From NCBI GenBank assembly GCA_012295275.1, contig CM022672.1:15206625-15270624 (forward strand): 64,000 nt of DNA, in the 5' to 3' direction. Below the pieces are notes generated by a model, which ran no database searches, was not told the origin of the DNA, and saw only the letters and a program-made list of their open reading frames with translations. Made by a program: the position numbers and the translations under genes. This document shows, in pieces, positions 26,901 through 36,769 of this stretch (the stretch's first letter is position 1; every line of letters begins with the position of its first letter). This DNA is from Chrysomallon squamiferum. Taxonomy: Eukaryota > Mollusca > Gastropoda > Neomphalida > Peltospiridae.

Positions 26901-27992
26901 CAAAAGCCCCTCAAATTCCAGAAACGTTATAATTATTAAACCCAACAAATATTTAAAAAAAAATAAAAAGGTATAAGATTTGTTAGAAAAGACTAATTAA
27001 ATTGAAAGCACTACAGGGTATAACAATTAATGGAAAAATGAAAATATAAAAACTAAATAAAATAATGTAAAGGGTTAAACAACTCACCAGTTAGTGTGAT
27101 TAATTAATTAAAATTAGCAACTTGATTAACAATACTGTACAGCTTTAAAACTCATCAAAACCTTCATTTTGATATATAATACATGTATAATGGATTAAAG
27201 CTATGGAGACATTCAGTGATTATGTTGCAATTGCAAAATGACGGAACCAATTCACAAGTTTCTCCATATATTATTAAGGAAATTATTTAAAAGTTTCGCA
27301 ACTTTTCCATATCAGTGCTATAAAAGAGATCTTGATGTTATTTTAATATGCATTTTTTTGCTCTTTCTAAGGGAAAAAATGTTTTTGAAAAGTTTATCAC
27401 ATACAATGATACATAATGTGAAATAATAATAGAAGTAAAACTATAACCCTGTAAAGTGTAATACACTAAAGTATGAAATGAATAAACATTCATTTTACCA
27501 TTCATTTCTAAATCTTGGTCCCCGTGGGCCAAAACCTCTTGGTCCGAATCCAGGGCCATGGGGAACTCTTGGACCTGGTCCACCTCCGTAATGATCGGAT
27601 CCTGGGCCATAATGTTCGGGACCATTACCTGGTCCATAGTGTTCAGGACCACTTACATGACTGTAATGATCTGGACCTGGTTCACCGCTGGGTCCAAACT
27701 GTCCTTCTGTCCCACTCTGACCATTGTAATGTTCACCAAAATTTCCTGGAACGCTTGGTACTGCCGGACCAGTGCTAGCAGGACTAAGAGAGCCACTAGT
27801 GGGGCCGACTGGCTGACCTGTTATTCCCATCGGAGCAATACTTCCCACTGTTCCTGGAACTGATCTCTCACTTACAGGACCAGGCCCATGGAATCTATTT
27901 ATTTTGCTCTGGTCTGCATTTGGATCAGAATCATGTCCGTCGGACATTTCATTTTCCTCTTGAACCATTGGATTTTCTATTTCGTCTTCCAT
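5798..27992 (-). CDS. TCERG1: Transcription elongation regulator 1 (TCERG1/CA150), 21 coding exons
   Basis: Nuclear scaffold that links RNA polymerase II elongation to splicing: in the family, WW domains bind proline-rich splicing factors and FF repeats bind the phosphorylated polymerase tail. Exons, in order: 27992-27499, 26794-26494, 26156-26001, 25361-25196, 24782-24729, 23938-23787, 23049-22920, 22597-22482, 20335-20244, 20025-19886, 19438-19381, 18828-18666, 18243-18037, 17341-17191, 11079-10912, 9320-9138, 8470-8291, 7931-7848, 7340-7240, 7084-7024, 5938-5798. All junctions are GT-AG and keep phase. The product is about 1,099 residues, close to the vertebrate protein: a glycine/histidine-rich N-terminus, Pro/Met/Gly region (166-305), WW domains near 305-335, 449-480 and 552-586, and six FF domains from about 660 to 1080. 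Start chosen at 27992 (context AACAAAATGG). Odd: exon 13 reads only if two missing bases are assumed. The polyglutamine-alanine tract of vertebrates is reduced to a short Ala/Thr/Gln stretch. Confidence 0.95.
7024..7931 (-). CDS. TCERG1: TCERG1 exons 18-20: FF domains 5 and 6
   Basis: Exon 18 (7931-7848) encodes [20 protein letters not shown] and TKFSSSDR. Exon 19 (7340-7240) encodes [20 protein letters not shown] and [13 protein letters not shown]. Exon 20 (7084-7024) encodes [20 protein letters not shown]. The DPRY...SSSDR block is the FF5 signature, and FRELLKESK with exons 20-21 makes FF6. Confidence 0.94.
8291..9320 (-). CDS. TCERG1: TCERG1 exons 16-17: charged helix and FF domain 4
   Basis: Exon 16 (9320-9138, 61 codons) encodes [20 protein letters not shown] then [10 protein letters not shown] and [20 protein letters not shown]: a long charged coiled helix running into FF4. 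Exon 17 (8470-8291, 60 codons) encodes [20 protein letters not shown] and [20 protein letters not shown], completing FF4 and starting FF5. Both exons are phase 0 at each end. Confidence 0.94.
10720..10885. repeat. Tandem repeat of about 62 bp in TCERG1 intron 15
   Basis: Two to three diverged copies of a unit containing 'attcacatatctaattaact' followed by an 'aatgtt...tatatttaaat' stretch lie end to end immediately downstream of exon 15. No coding content. Confidence 0.6.
10912..11079 (-). CDS. TCERG1: TCERG1 exon 15: FF domain 3
   Basis: 56 codons, phase 0 at both ends, encoding nearly all of FF3: [35 protein letters not shown] and [18 protein letters not shown]. The core pattern F..LL, W..I and DPRY of FF domains is complete. 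The donor GAT|GTAGGT was chosen because the alternative GTAG|GTGTAC would break phase with exon 16. Confidence 0.93.
11080..17190 (-). other. TCERG1 intron 14 (6.1 kb)
   Basis: Mostly AT-rich sequence with homopolymer runs, an imperfect AT repeat at 11403-11490, an (AAAAT)n tract at 13680-13735 and no supportable coding region beyond the candidate cryptic exon. A second, less AT-rich island lies at about 14690-14950 (contains 'gctagcctcgagctttcgga' and 'gggagaaggtcatcatggac'). It has no open frame or clear repeat ends, so it may be an old transposon fragment or a conserved regulatory element. Confidence 0.6.
13842..13967 (-). other. Candidate cryptic (poison-type) exon in TCERG1 intron 14
   Basis: On the minus strand this 126-base segment is preceded by an acceptor (TTCCTCTTAAAG) with a TACTTAAT-like branch-point candidate upstream, and followed by a donor (AA|GTATTG). 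It is clearly richer in G+C than the flanking intron. Its length is a multiple of three and both neighbouring exons are in phase 0, so including it would keep frame except for a TAG at its 17th codon. Another frame is open throughout ([15 protein letters not shown]...). It may be a regulatory exon, a remnant of another gene or transposon, or chance. Confidence 0.3.
17191..17341 (-). CDS. TCERG1: TCERG1 exon 14: FF domain 2
   Basis: Encodes [20 protein letters not shown] then [20 protein letters not shown], the second half of FF2, ending in a Lys/Glu-rich linker. The acceptor is CTGCAG|GTC and the donor AAAAG|GTATGT. It is followed by the largest intron of the gene, about 6.1 kb. Confidence 0.92.
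18037..18243 (-). CDS. TCERG1: TCERG1 exon 13: FF1 body, with an apparent frameshift
   Basis: The first part reads [20 protein letters not shown] and [20 protein letters not shown], the most conserved FF domain of the family. After EERREK, at about 18102, the homologous frame moves by one: the right continuation, [20 protein letters not shown], lies in the next frame and is the one that splices correctly into exon 14. Staying in the first frame gives [12 protein letters not shown] and enters exon 14 out of frame. Comparison with the family suggests two bases are missing. Because the other 20 exons are intact, an assembly error or individual indel is more likely than gene death. Confidence 0.88.
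18666..19438 (-). CDS. TCERG1: TCERG1 exons 11-12: basic linker and start of FF1
   Basis: Exon 11 (19438-19381) encodes [19 protein letters not shown], probably part of a nuclear-localisation region. Exon 12 (18828-18666) encodes [36 protein letters not shown] and [12 protein letters not shown]. The last piece is the first helix of FF1. Exon 12 ends in phase 0. Confidence 0.93.
19886..20335 (-). CDS. TCERG1: TCERG1 exons 9-10: charged linker and WW domain 3
   Basis: Exon 9 (20335-20244) encodes [20 protein letters not shown] and SSTPVAGTP. Exon 10 (20025-19886) supplies [20 protein letters not shown] and [18 protein letters not shown]. The PVAGTPWCVVW junction is a hallmark of TCERG1 orthologues, and the WW domain carries Trp near residues 558 and 576. 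Confidence 0.94.
20336..22481 (-). other. TCERG1 intron 8 (2.1 kb)
   Basis: AT-rich intron with an (AAT)n tract at 21835-21864 and a short (GT)n at 21942-21957. I see no further exon, RNA gene or transposon ends in it. Confidence 0.6.
22482..23049 (-). CDS. TCERG1: TCERG1 exons 7-8: WW domain 2 and acidic linker
   Basis: Exon 7 (23049-22920) encodes a complete WW domain, [19 protein letters not shown] then [10 protein letters not shown], with tryptophans near residues 452 and 474. In vertebrate TCERG1 this WW binds splicing factor SF1. Exon 8 (22597-22482) encodes [19 protein letters not shown] followed by the Glu/Lys run [10 protein letters not shown]. Both splice ends are canonical. Confidence 0.93.
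23787..24782 (-). CDS. TCERG1: TCERG1 exons 5-6: Gln/Ala-rich linker
   Basis: Exon 5 (24782-24729, 54 bases) encodes [18 protein letters not shown]. Exon 6 (23938-23787) encodes [20 protein letters not shown] and on to SLQKPPTIQ. Together they form the linker between WW1 and WW2. The phases (1 in and 1 out for exon 5) match the neighbours exactly. There is no folded domain. The segment occupies the place of the long Gln-Ala repeat of mammals but is much shorter. Confidence 0.85.
25196..26156 (-). CDS. TCERG1: TCERG1 exons 3-4: PPPGM run and WW domain 1
   Basis: Exon 3 (26156-26001) encodes [18 protein letters not shown] and the first half of WW1, [12 protein letters not shown]. Exon 4 (25361-25196) completes it with [17 protein letters not shown] and continues as an Ala/Thr/Gln-rich stretch ([15 protein letters not shown]). 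The two signature tryptophans are near residues 308 and 330, with the YYY block between them. The intron interrupts the WW fold after the first strand, in phase 0. Confidence 0.93.
26494..26794 (-). CDS. TCERG1: TCERG1 exon 2: Pro/Gly/Met-rich segment
   Basis: About 100 residues of [18 protein letters not shown] and [16 protein letters not shown] type, including [12 protein letters not shown], which resembles the FGRPPFDPN motif before WW1 in vertebrate TCERG1. In the family this region is disordered and proline-rich. The acceptor TTTTCAAG|GGG completes the Trp codon begun in exon 1, and the donor is AATG|GTAATG. Confidence 0.9.
27499..27992 (-). CDS. TCERG1: TCERG1 exon 1: acidic start and HYGPG-rich N-terminus
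   Basis: Encodes 164 residues plus two bases of a Trp codon. It begins [14 protein letters not shown], continues Ser/Pro/Gly-rich, then carries near-repeats of HYGPG ([23 protein letters not shown]) and a Gly-Pro-Arg run [17 protein letters not shown]. The donor reads AATG|GTAAAA. An in-frame ATG exists upstream at 28055, but a possible UTR acceptor lies between it and 27992, so 27992 is preferred. This segment is longer than, and unlike, the vertebrate N-terminus as I know it; the Gly-Pro-Arg run leads into the conserved proline-rich part. Confidence 0.85.
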
Positions 27993-28330
27993 TTTGTTTT
28001 TTCGGGGCACGCCAGCAATGGAGGTTATTATAAAATGCGAAATGATACTAAACAACGAAATGCAACTTCACCAACATTTTAGCATTATGTTATTTAAAAA
28101 TGTGATTATATTAAAGTTTTAGAAAAGCTAATTAATTTTAAAATATATTTTGGGTTTTCATTATTTTCTGCACCACAAACGTCGACTATTATAAAAACTA
28201 ATACAATTTTGAAAGAATTAATTATTTATGTTTCAGCCTTTCAGAAAGTCTATCTAAAACAATTCAACCAATAGACGAGAAGAGTTCGATGGTGTTCGTT
28301 TTTGACGAACGTACTTACCAGTCTACTACT
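27993..28330 (-). promoter_or_regulatory. TCERG1 5' UTR and likely promoter-proximal region
   Basis: A strong minus-strand donor, CTG|GTAAGTACG, ends a possible noncoding first exon at 28319. A possible acceptor, TTCGTTGTTTAG, would start the coding exon's leader at 28047 and exclude the in-frame ATG at 28055. The area holds more CG dinucleotides than the rest of the spacer, including the perfect 6-base inverted repeat GTTCGT/ACGAAC around 28294-28310. No TATA box stands out. The splice pairing is inference. Confidence 0.35.
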
Positions 28331-29918
28331 TTTAATTAAACTTTTAAGATCTGATTCCGACTCATTAGGATAATTACATTTTAAGAATAATTATATCTAA
28401 TTATTATATTTAAATAACACATAAAATTTAATAGTAAATTTGTTTTTTAACTTTGATAATAATAATAATAATAAATAAGCAGCTTTCGTTCAGGACTGAC
28501 ACTGATATTGGTATACAAAACTATGAATGAAAATACTGTTAATAATTATTATAAATATACTTATACTTTGTATGACGTTAGAGACTAAGCAGCTTTAAAT
28601 ACATGTATAATTGTGTAAAAACAAAACAACAAACAAACAAAAAAAAAGCAACTGCTGCTACCACTACTACTGTTATTCTAATATTCATTCATGTTGGAGG
28701 ATATAGTGATGTAAGCTATAATTTATGTTGTTGCCATCTGTTAAACCAAACCAACATTTTTTCTTTCACTGCATCTGCTAGTACATGTACATCGGTCTCC
28801 ATCTCTCTGTCTCTTTTTGTCTCTGTCTCTACTTGCCTATGCGTCTCTTTATTTGTCTGTCTGCCTATCTGACGTCTACGCTTGTGTTTGTTTCTGTTTC
28901 TGTCTTTTTATCTGTACATCTGCCTTTCTATCTGCCTTCCACTTCGTCTGTTAGCCGATGTATATTCATTTATTTATTTTTATTATTTTTATTTTTTTAG
29001 TTTTTTACTGTTGTTGCTATTGTTGTTGTTGTTTCATTTGGGGAATATTAGGCAGAGATACTGTTTTTGAACTGTAATCTGTAAAGTAAAATAACTGAAA
29101 GATTAATGGTATATTTGACAGCTTCAAGGCCAAGGCTATTAAAATGCGGTCGTAAAAAACGGAGCACATGAACTAAAATTTTATTTATGACGGAGATAAA
29201 TGTGAAATGAAATCAGGTTCACTGTCTGGGGAAAAAGTGGAAAAAAAAAAAAAAAACACCAGGAGAGAAAGTGAGAAGAAAAACAGAAAGGAAGAAAGCA
29301 AAAAAAAAAAAAAAAACCCACCAACAACAACGACAAAACCCCCATAACCCTCCCCCCCCCAAAAAAAAAAAAAGAAAGAAAACGAAAAACGATAATGCTG
29401 ACAGGACAAATATAAAATATACTTAGGAAAGCAAAGTGCTACTATTTTTGTTATTGTTGTTACCACTATTACTACTATCACCACCACCATCACCACAGCA
29501 ACAACTACAGTGCTACAATTACTACAATTAACAGTAACAAGATTATTTAGGTCATAAAAAGCTGAACAATATTTCGTTTGTAGTAATCGATCGATTAAGA
29601 TGGTATAATTTCCACATTTATAAAACCAGAATTTTCCACGGATCGGGATTATAAAAGCAGCAAAAAGAAGATGAAATTGAAGAAGAATTCACTAGTTTAT
29701 TACTCAGGAACTTTTTAAATGATTGTTATTAGAAATAAAAAATAAAAAAATTGAAAAAAGTAAAAATCTTCTATCGAGATCTGTATATCTATAGTAATTC
29801 CCCTCTCTGTTCTCTCGTTTTTGTGTCATCATTGATCAGTACGTTTCTGTGTGTCCGTATTTGTTTTATATCTGATTGTGGTAAACAGTTTCTTTCTCAA
29901 ACACCCGCTTTTAAACAC

Positions 29919-29994
<76 letters not shown>

Positions 29995-30047
29995 CATACA
30001 CAAACGCACTCTTTTATTTCTTGGTGTATCTATCTCTGTGTGTGTGT

Positions 30048-30086
<39 letters not shown>

Positions 30087-30503
30087 CGTATATGTATCCT
30101 TTTTCTCTATTGTTCTATTTCTTCTCTCCCTATCCATGTCAGACTTTATTTTTGGTATGTAGTATTAAATGTACCCTGACAACTAAGTGTGCCAGGCGAT
30201 TGACTTATGTTAAATATAAAATACTTGGTCTTAGAACTCTGATACAAAGCTTTATCTTTCTTTTAACCTTGACATCATTCTTTTTGTTTGTTTTATTGAT
30301 AACTTTAGTAGGTATGTGTTTTTCACTTTTATCTTTTAAATGTTTTTTGTTTGTTTTATTGATAACTTTAGTTGGTGTGTATTTTTTTACTTTTATCTCT
30401 TAAATTCAGGTCAGTGGTCCTAATTACTTTGACATAATTGTTGTAAATTATATTATGTGATGTAAGTGATACGATGCAATATGAAGTGATGTGATATGAC
30501 ATG

Positions 30504-30541
<38 letters not shown>

Positions 30542-31753
30542 TATAATGTAAGATGTGATACGTTGTATATATAATATAATCTGATATAATATAAATAATA
30601 TATGATACCCAAATATGTTACAGTACTTGATATGATTATATGATACCTGGCACCTTATACATGATACATGATTTGATGTGATGTTATATGACCTCTTGTG
30701 ATGCAGCGTGATAAGTAATATGATATAATGTTATATGACACTGTTATATAGTTACGATATGTTTACGTGCATTATTATACTGTTTCCAAGAATTTAATAA
30801 ATATTTAAAAATAATTAATTTTTAAAATCATGTTTCAAGATATAATTATCAAAATAGTAGCTTGATATAATAAAATATAATAAAATAAATAAATAAATAA
30901 ATAAATAAATAAACAGAAAACGAAGAAAAAGAACAACAAACAATAATGATACCCAACAATAGCAAACACTTCAAAACAATACCACCATCTACATACATAC
31001 GCACATAAATTAAAACAACAAACAACCATACCAAATAATAATAATAATGATAAAAAAGAAATGGAGTGAAAGAGGGAAAAAGTAAGAATCAATGAAATAA
31101 AAGAAAGGAAAACTAAATCAACAGAATAAAAAAAAAAAATTGTAAATTTATAAAAATGTGTGGTTGATACTATTATAATCTTACAAAATAATTACTTCAG
31201 TTTGTTATAGATTTATCGAGAATTTACAGATCTTTCCTATCGCCACTGAACAGTATTTACTGCAAAAAAAATAACACCCAAGGATTAAAAAAGAATCAAA
31301 CAAGACAAACAGGAAAAAAAAAAACCCAAACAGCGCAACCCCCCTCAAAAACCAACAATCAAAAATCAGTGAAAACGTCATAGAATTACCGACCATTTAC
31401 TGATGTTTATTTATTAAATTTTTAAGCTGTAGGATAAAATCCCACAATCTTTTTATGCCACTACGTCACTGGTAAGTAAATAGATATATTAGTCTTGTTA
31501 TCGTTCTTGTTTCATACACACCTTTGTCACTGGCGGACTGACTGCGGTTACGCATCTAATTATCGTGTGTTCTGTTCTCAACTGTTACTAATTCGTTCTG
31601 TCTAGAAAACGAGTGTAAGTATTTTATATTCCTCTGTATAATTTCCCGTATTACTCAATATTTCTTTATTTATTTCCCTTTCTTTTTTCTTCTATATTGC
31701 TGTCTTTATTTTTTACTAACAAAAGAACAAATGTAACAAAATTGTATACGTAT

Positions 31754-31815
<62 letters not shown>

Positions 31816-32284
31816 CATAGATGAATTTAATTTTACTGGTAGCTTAACATATAATGTTTATTTTTTATTAATGGAAATTAATAATAATAATAATAAAAAC
31901 AAATAATACTGAGTAATAATTGTAACTAAGTCGCATTTATTAAATTTATATTTTTTTTATTTATCTTTTCTTAATACTACTACTAAATAAATAAAAACAA
32001 TAAAAATAACGTTGGTGATACTAACATAACAAAAGAAAAATAGTTTATACCTATCTGTCTTGCTGCTTTTTCAGTTCGTTATTTTGTTGTGAAATTACTG
32101 CTCACATACAAGCGACGACAATCAACGTTGTTTGTTCTCATAAGACACCGACATAAATAAAACATACCGCTCACTTACCCTTCTGTCCTCTTTTCTGATA
32201 AAACTGATAAACTAAGTGTGTTTTGAAAAATTATAGGAGATTTCTGACGGTCACCCATTCATGTCATAACTTTAATTTCACACA

Positions 32285-32340
<56 letters not shown>

Positions 32341-32877
32341 AACACAGAGCGAGCAATATATACATAAAATAAAATAGAGTCAGAAACAAATTACAGAAAA
32401 ATGTGTTGGACTAATTTACGAACACACTTATGAAATACAGTTATTAAACAAAATGATTAAACCATGATTATATACCAGAATATTTCCTATCTTTCCTAAT
32501 GAAAAACATTAACATAAAATATCAAATTTTCAAAAAACATTAATTCCAAATTTTATATACTAGTATCAAAACATTAAAAAAAAGGATTGAAAAAAATAAT
32601 AATAATAAAATAGACATTATGATGAGGACGGATAGAATTACAAAGTTTAATTATTCATATTTCCGCTACAAGTTCAAACACTAAAATATTATCTGTAATC
32701 GTCAAATTCCTCCGATTTGCCTTGGGCTGTTGGAGATAATCACGCTTTGTCAAACACACTCGTTTTCTGTCTATCGAAACAGTAGTTGGTGACCTTGAGG
32801 CTATACAAGCTCCCACGATTATTTCAAATCTTTACTTTGTAATAATGTGTGATTATACTTCCTTGTGATGACACAGT

Positions 32878-32913
<36 letters not shown>

Positions 32914-33101
32914 CTTTAAATTTTCCTTTCTTTATTTGATAGAATTTATTATTCATTTATATTTGATCTGCCAGTGTGGCTATTTTTCTGTCTTTACACC
33001 TACCTATCTACTTACCTCTCTCTCTCTCTCTCAATTATGTATCAAATGTCATGATATATATATTTATCTCATTTGACTTTCTTCAATTTTCTTTCTTTCA
33101 G
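28331..33101. other. Divergent intergenic spacer, rich in simple repeats
   Basis: Lies between the 5' ends of TCERG1 (minus) and the reductase (plus). Besides the decayed reductase copy it holds (CT)n at about 29921-29990, (GT)n at 30038-30081, (CA)n at 30506-30530, (AG)n at 31759-31814, (CA)n at 32280-32342 and a T run at 32880-32908. A roughly 60-bp direct duplication containing 'ttgtttgttttattgataac' lies at 30285-30400. A donor-like GAGT|GTAAGT at 31614 could end a noncoding first exon of the reductase. Confidence 0.6.
28660..29520 (+). pseudogene. Decayed duplicate of reductase exon 14 and its intron
   Basis: The stretch 28672-28715 (starting 'ttattctaatattcatt') closely matches the end of reductase exon 14 and its donor at 44787-44830, including 'agtgatgtaag', so it still reads ILIFIHVGGYSD. 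The similarity continues downstream: the Ctctgtctct-rich intron, 'ttaaaatgc.gt.gtaaaa' (29138 versus 45159), 'cactg.ctgggga' (29220 versus 45230), and the (ACT)n-rich end. The upstream half of the exon is missing, so it cannot encode a haem-binding helix pair. It is in the same orientation as the functional gene, about 16 kb away. Confidence 0.75.
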
Positions 33102-33104
33102 ATA

Positions 33105-34649
33105 ATGGCACATTTCAGGATATTTGAGTTATTAATTGTACTTCTGCTGTGTCAAGGGAAACAACTAGTCACTGCTACCAGTTACGGTGCGGCACCGAGA
33201 TCGTGTACCAGCATGGACCCCTCATCTGGGCATTACAGTTTTCCGCAGTCCGAACCTTCTCCATACTCTGTTTTAGTCTCCAGGACAAATTATTCTGGAG
33301 GAATGGAGATCTATGGTGAGTAATTTATTTATTTATTTATTTTAAATAAAGCAAAAATCATTTTAAAAACGTGTACCCTACAACTCACCCTAAAACAAGA
33401 GGAAGAAGACAAAATTATTCTCCAAACGAAATCCCAACAACAATATTTTTTTTGTTAAAAACACACAAAAAAAAAATAACAACAATAGAAACAAAAACAA
33501 AAAACAACAAAAACAAAACAAAACTGTTGATATAATTTGAAGGTATTTTAAACTTAAATATTATCATATATTTCATGATAACATTTTTTTCTCATTATGA
33601 TAATAATAATAATTGTTGTTGTTGTTATTATTATTATTATTATTATTATCAAGGTCTTAATCTTCATTGTAATTGTTATTGCTTCGAATATATATAGTTT
33701 TTCGGGAGCTGTTTGTGTCTATAAGTATATCAGTATATCTATTTTTATATCTATTTCAGTGACATTAAAGACATCAAATCCAAGTGAACCGTTTAAAGGT
33801 TTCTTGGTTAAAGCTAGGAGAGCGGACCTCACAGAAAACACATCAGAAATTATTGGTGTTTTTACTCCTGTTGATAACTGTAAAACAATGTGTGAGGTCG
33901 ACACAGTAAGTCTAACATTTAATCCTTCATTTGAAACAGAAAGTTTTGCTTATTACTCGAAAAAACCAGCTTGTCTTCAAAATGTTAAGTAATTAATTTT
34001 GAATATTTTGAAACAGGCGATAGAAAGAAATTAATTTTTTTCTTTTTCAAGTTGCAGGATCCACAACGTCGAATAAATTTTTTTTTTTTTTTTTTTTTTA
34101 TTTTTATTTTTTTTGTTAACGACGATTAGTTGGTCAGTACCAACCCATCTTCTCGATAAAAACACAAGAAAACAAATATTTGCTTTATATATTTTTATTT
34201 ATTGGTTATTTATCATTAATTATATTAAATATTTTTAAGACAAGTTGGAAATTTTGAGAAATAAGAAGACTGTGTCCGAATCAAAGTTCAGCGGGAAACC
34301 AAATAAAGAATATTTCTCTCAGTAGATTAAAAGTAAATGTCAAATTTGATCTTGATGAACCTAGAACACGTAATGCCTGATTGTAAGACAGCCTTTATCA
34401 TGTGATTTCCTAAACCAGTACAAGTAGAATTATGAAGAAGAAATTTTAGTTATCTAAGAAAACACGTCTGCGCTGTGTTAACTGCTGGTAGAAACAGGTA
34501 TGCAATAAGTCGTTTAATTACCAGTATGACAGTATATCGATATTATACAACCAGGTGCCAGACAAAAGTGTTTGAACTATTTGTACTGTGGGGTATTTAA
34601 ATAGCGGTAGTGACAGTGAAGAAACTATAGTAAGAAATGTCTAACACTC

Positions 34650-34680
<31 letters not shown>

Positions 34681-36177
34681 GTGGGTATCCGCCCCCAGAA
34701 GAAAAAAATATATATATATTTTTTATTAAGCATATAATTTTCACTCTTAAGACTTCAAAAAAAAAAAAAAAAAAAAAAACACCTCCGCCCACCAAAAAAA
34801 CAAAACAAATAACAACAACAAACAAACAAACAAAAAACAACAAAACAAACAAGACACAACAAAACAACAGAAACAGAAAATAATATTATAAAAAATCAAA
34901 TGAAATTCTGAGAGACTCCTTTTGATTGCAAGGATCTAAGCTGCACCTTTATTAGTTTGTATTTAAATCCGCTTCTAATCTCTCTATATACTTATCAGTA
35001 ATATGACTCAGTTCTAAAAATAACATTTTACTAATGTTCTTAAACATAACAACCGAAACATTCACTGCGTAATTATCTTTATCTTTTGATAAAATTGAAA
35101 ACTTAAAATACTGGTATAGAAAATTCAACCTGTTTGTAAGTCCTTGTTGTTGTCATTCTTTATTAGTATCATGATTTTTTTTTTATTTATTTACTTTTTA
35201 TTTTATTATTATTATGATTTTTTTTAAAAATGTTTTGACTGTTATAAGTTTCTGAGTTTATCTAATACATACGCTTAATTTGTAAAATATTTAAAAAAAA
35301 TTAGCATGTTATTCCATTACAACAACAACAGCAACACAATAATAATAATAAATAAATAAATAAATAAAATAAAAAAATAAATAAAAATAAATAAAATAAA
35401 TGAATCAGTCTTTTCTCATACAGTTTCTTGATAAAAGAATGATAAACAATTATTCATTTTTCTAAAATTTATTTTATTTTACATTATTTTATTTTATTTA
35501 TTTATTTATTTATTTATTATTATTTATTTATTTATTTATTTATTTAATTTTTTTTTATATGTATATAACATGAAATACAAATTTTTAAAAAGAAGAAAAA
35601 CAGCTGTGACGTTTTAACAAGTCACGTGATTTATTAATCAGGTCGCCAATGCTTTGACACACGACAGTCCGCAACAGAAGCTCAGCCTGACTTTCAAGTG
35701 GACAGCACCAACACAGCCTGACGCAGACGTCGTGTTTAGGTAACCGCAACAACACAACAACAACATTCCCATCATTAACAAGAGTAATTACTGCCATTAC
35801 AACTATGAATAACACACACATACATGAATGACACAGATCATAGTTAGACAGATGTGCACTGGTATACATAATAAAACGACATACAAAACCGCATGCATTA
35901 TATATGTGCCGTTACGTAACTACATTGAAACACATTTTAAAAAGTTTTCATGCCTCATTTCAAAAAGTCATGTTATGGCCATGCATACATATAGACACAC
36001 ACAAGGAGACACATAGGCATACACACACATATACACACTTTATACACACATTTGTTCATATACACATAAATGTGTACATTTAAGTTAAAATTCAGATTTT
36101 TACTTTTTTCCCCCCAGGGCTACATTCGTCCAGTCCTTTGAAAAATATTGGGTGGACGTCAGGTCCCCTGTTGTACA
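33105..36177 (+). CDS. FRRS1: Reductase exons 1-3 and start of exon 4: signal peptide and Reeler domain
   Basis: Exon 1 encodes a hydrophobic signal (RIFELLIVLLLCQG) and the Reeler opening YGAAPRSCTSMDPSSGHY, QSEPSPYSVLVS and YSGGMEIY. Exon 2 adds VTLKTSNPSEPFKGFLVKAR and the Cys-containing DNCKTMCEVDT. Exon 3 adds VANALTHDSPQQKLSLTFKW. Exon 4 begins RATFVQSFEKYWVDVRSP. The GAP..C..M.P, SPY, F.GF...AR, TH....K...F.W.AP and ATF....YWV pattern is that of Reeler domains in FRRS1 and reelin. The domain is extracellular or luminal; its ligand is unknown. Confidence 0.92.
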
Positions 36178-36735
36178 TTTGAACAAAGCTCACGAAAACC
36201 TAACCACATCAACAACATCAACTCCGTTGTCATCAGTTGTATCAACTCCGTCGTTATCATCATCTTTAAGTCAGTCATTATCATCATCTTCAACTGTTTC
36301 AACTCTGACAACATCATCTCGGATGTCACCTACGTCAGTGACAATTTCATCAGCATCGCGGCTAACACCTTCGTCAACATTAACTACGTCTTCCACATCA
36401 TCAGTACCTATATTATCTTCGCCGACCACATTAGCACTAGCTCCATCATCATCGATATCGACGACAGCGAAAAGTGTAACTACCAAAATAGTCACAGTTG
36501 TTGCGGTAATAAATGTTTTGTACATCTAATGTATTTTCCGCAGAAGAAAGATAACAAGGAAAAATATAATTAAAATAAATAAATAAATAAACAAAACTAA
36601 AACTTAATTAATTAATTAATTAACTGACTTTTCCATTTTTATCGCAGAAAATATAATCATACATATGCAAAAGGTTTAAAATGTGCACCATTTCCAGAAA
36701 ACTTTATCATTCGAAAGTGTGTATTTGTGCTTGTG

Positions 36736-36769
<34 letters not shown>

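Noticed and set aside
29751-30179. Open frames of poly Ser-Leu and Cys-Val through CT and GT repeats
   Set aside because: They exist only because dinucleotide repeats lack stops; no splice sites, start context or domain. The same applies to frames at 31697-31906, 46440-46656, 50638-50929, 58537-58950, 59879-60079 and 61024-61266.
36271-36525. Asp/Val-rich minus-strand frame
   Set aside because: Shadow of the Ser/Thr-rich exon 4 of the reductase.
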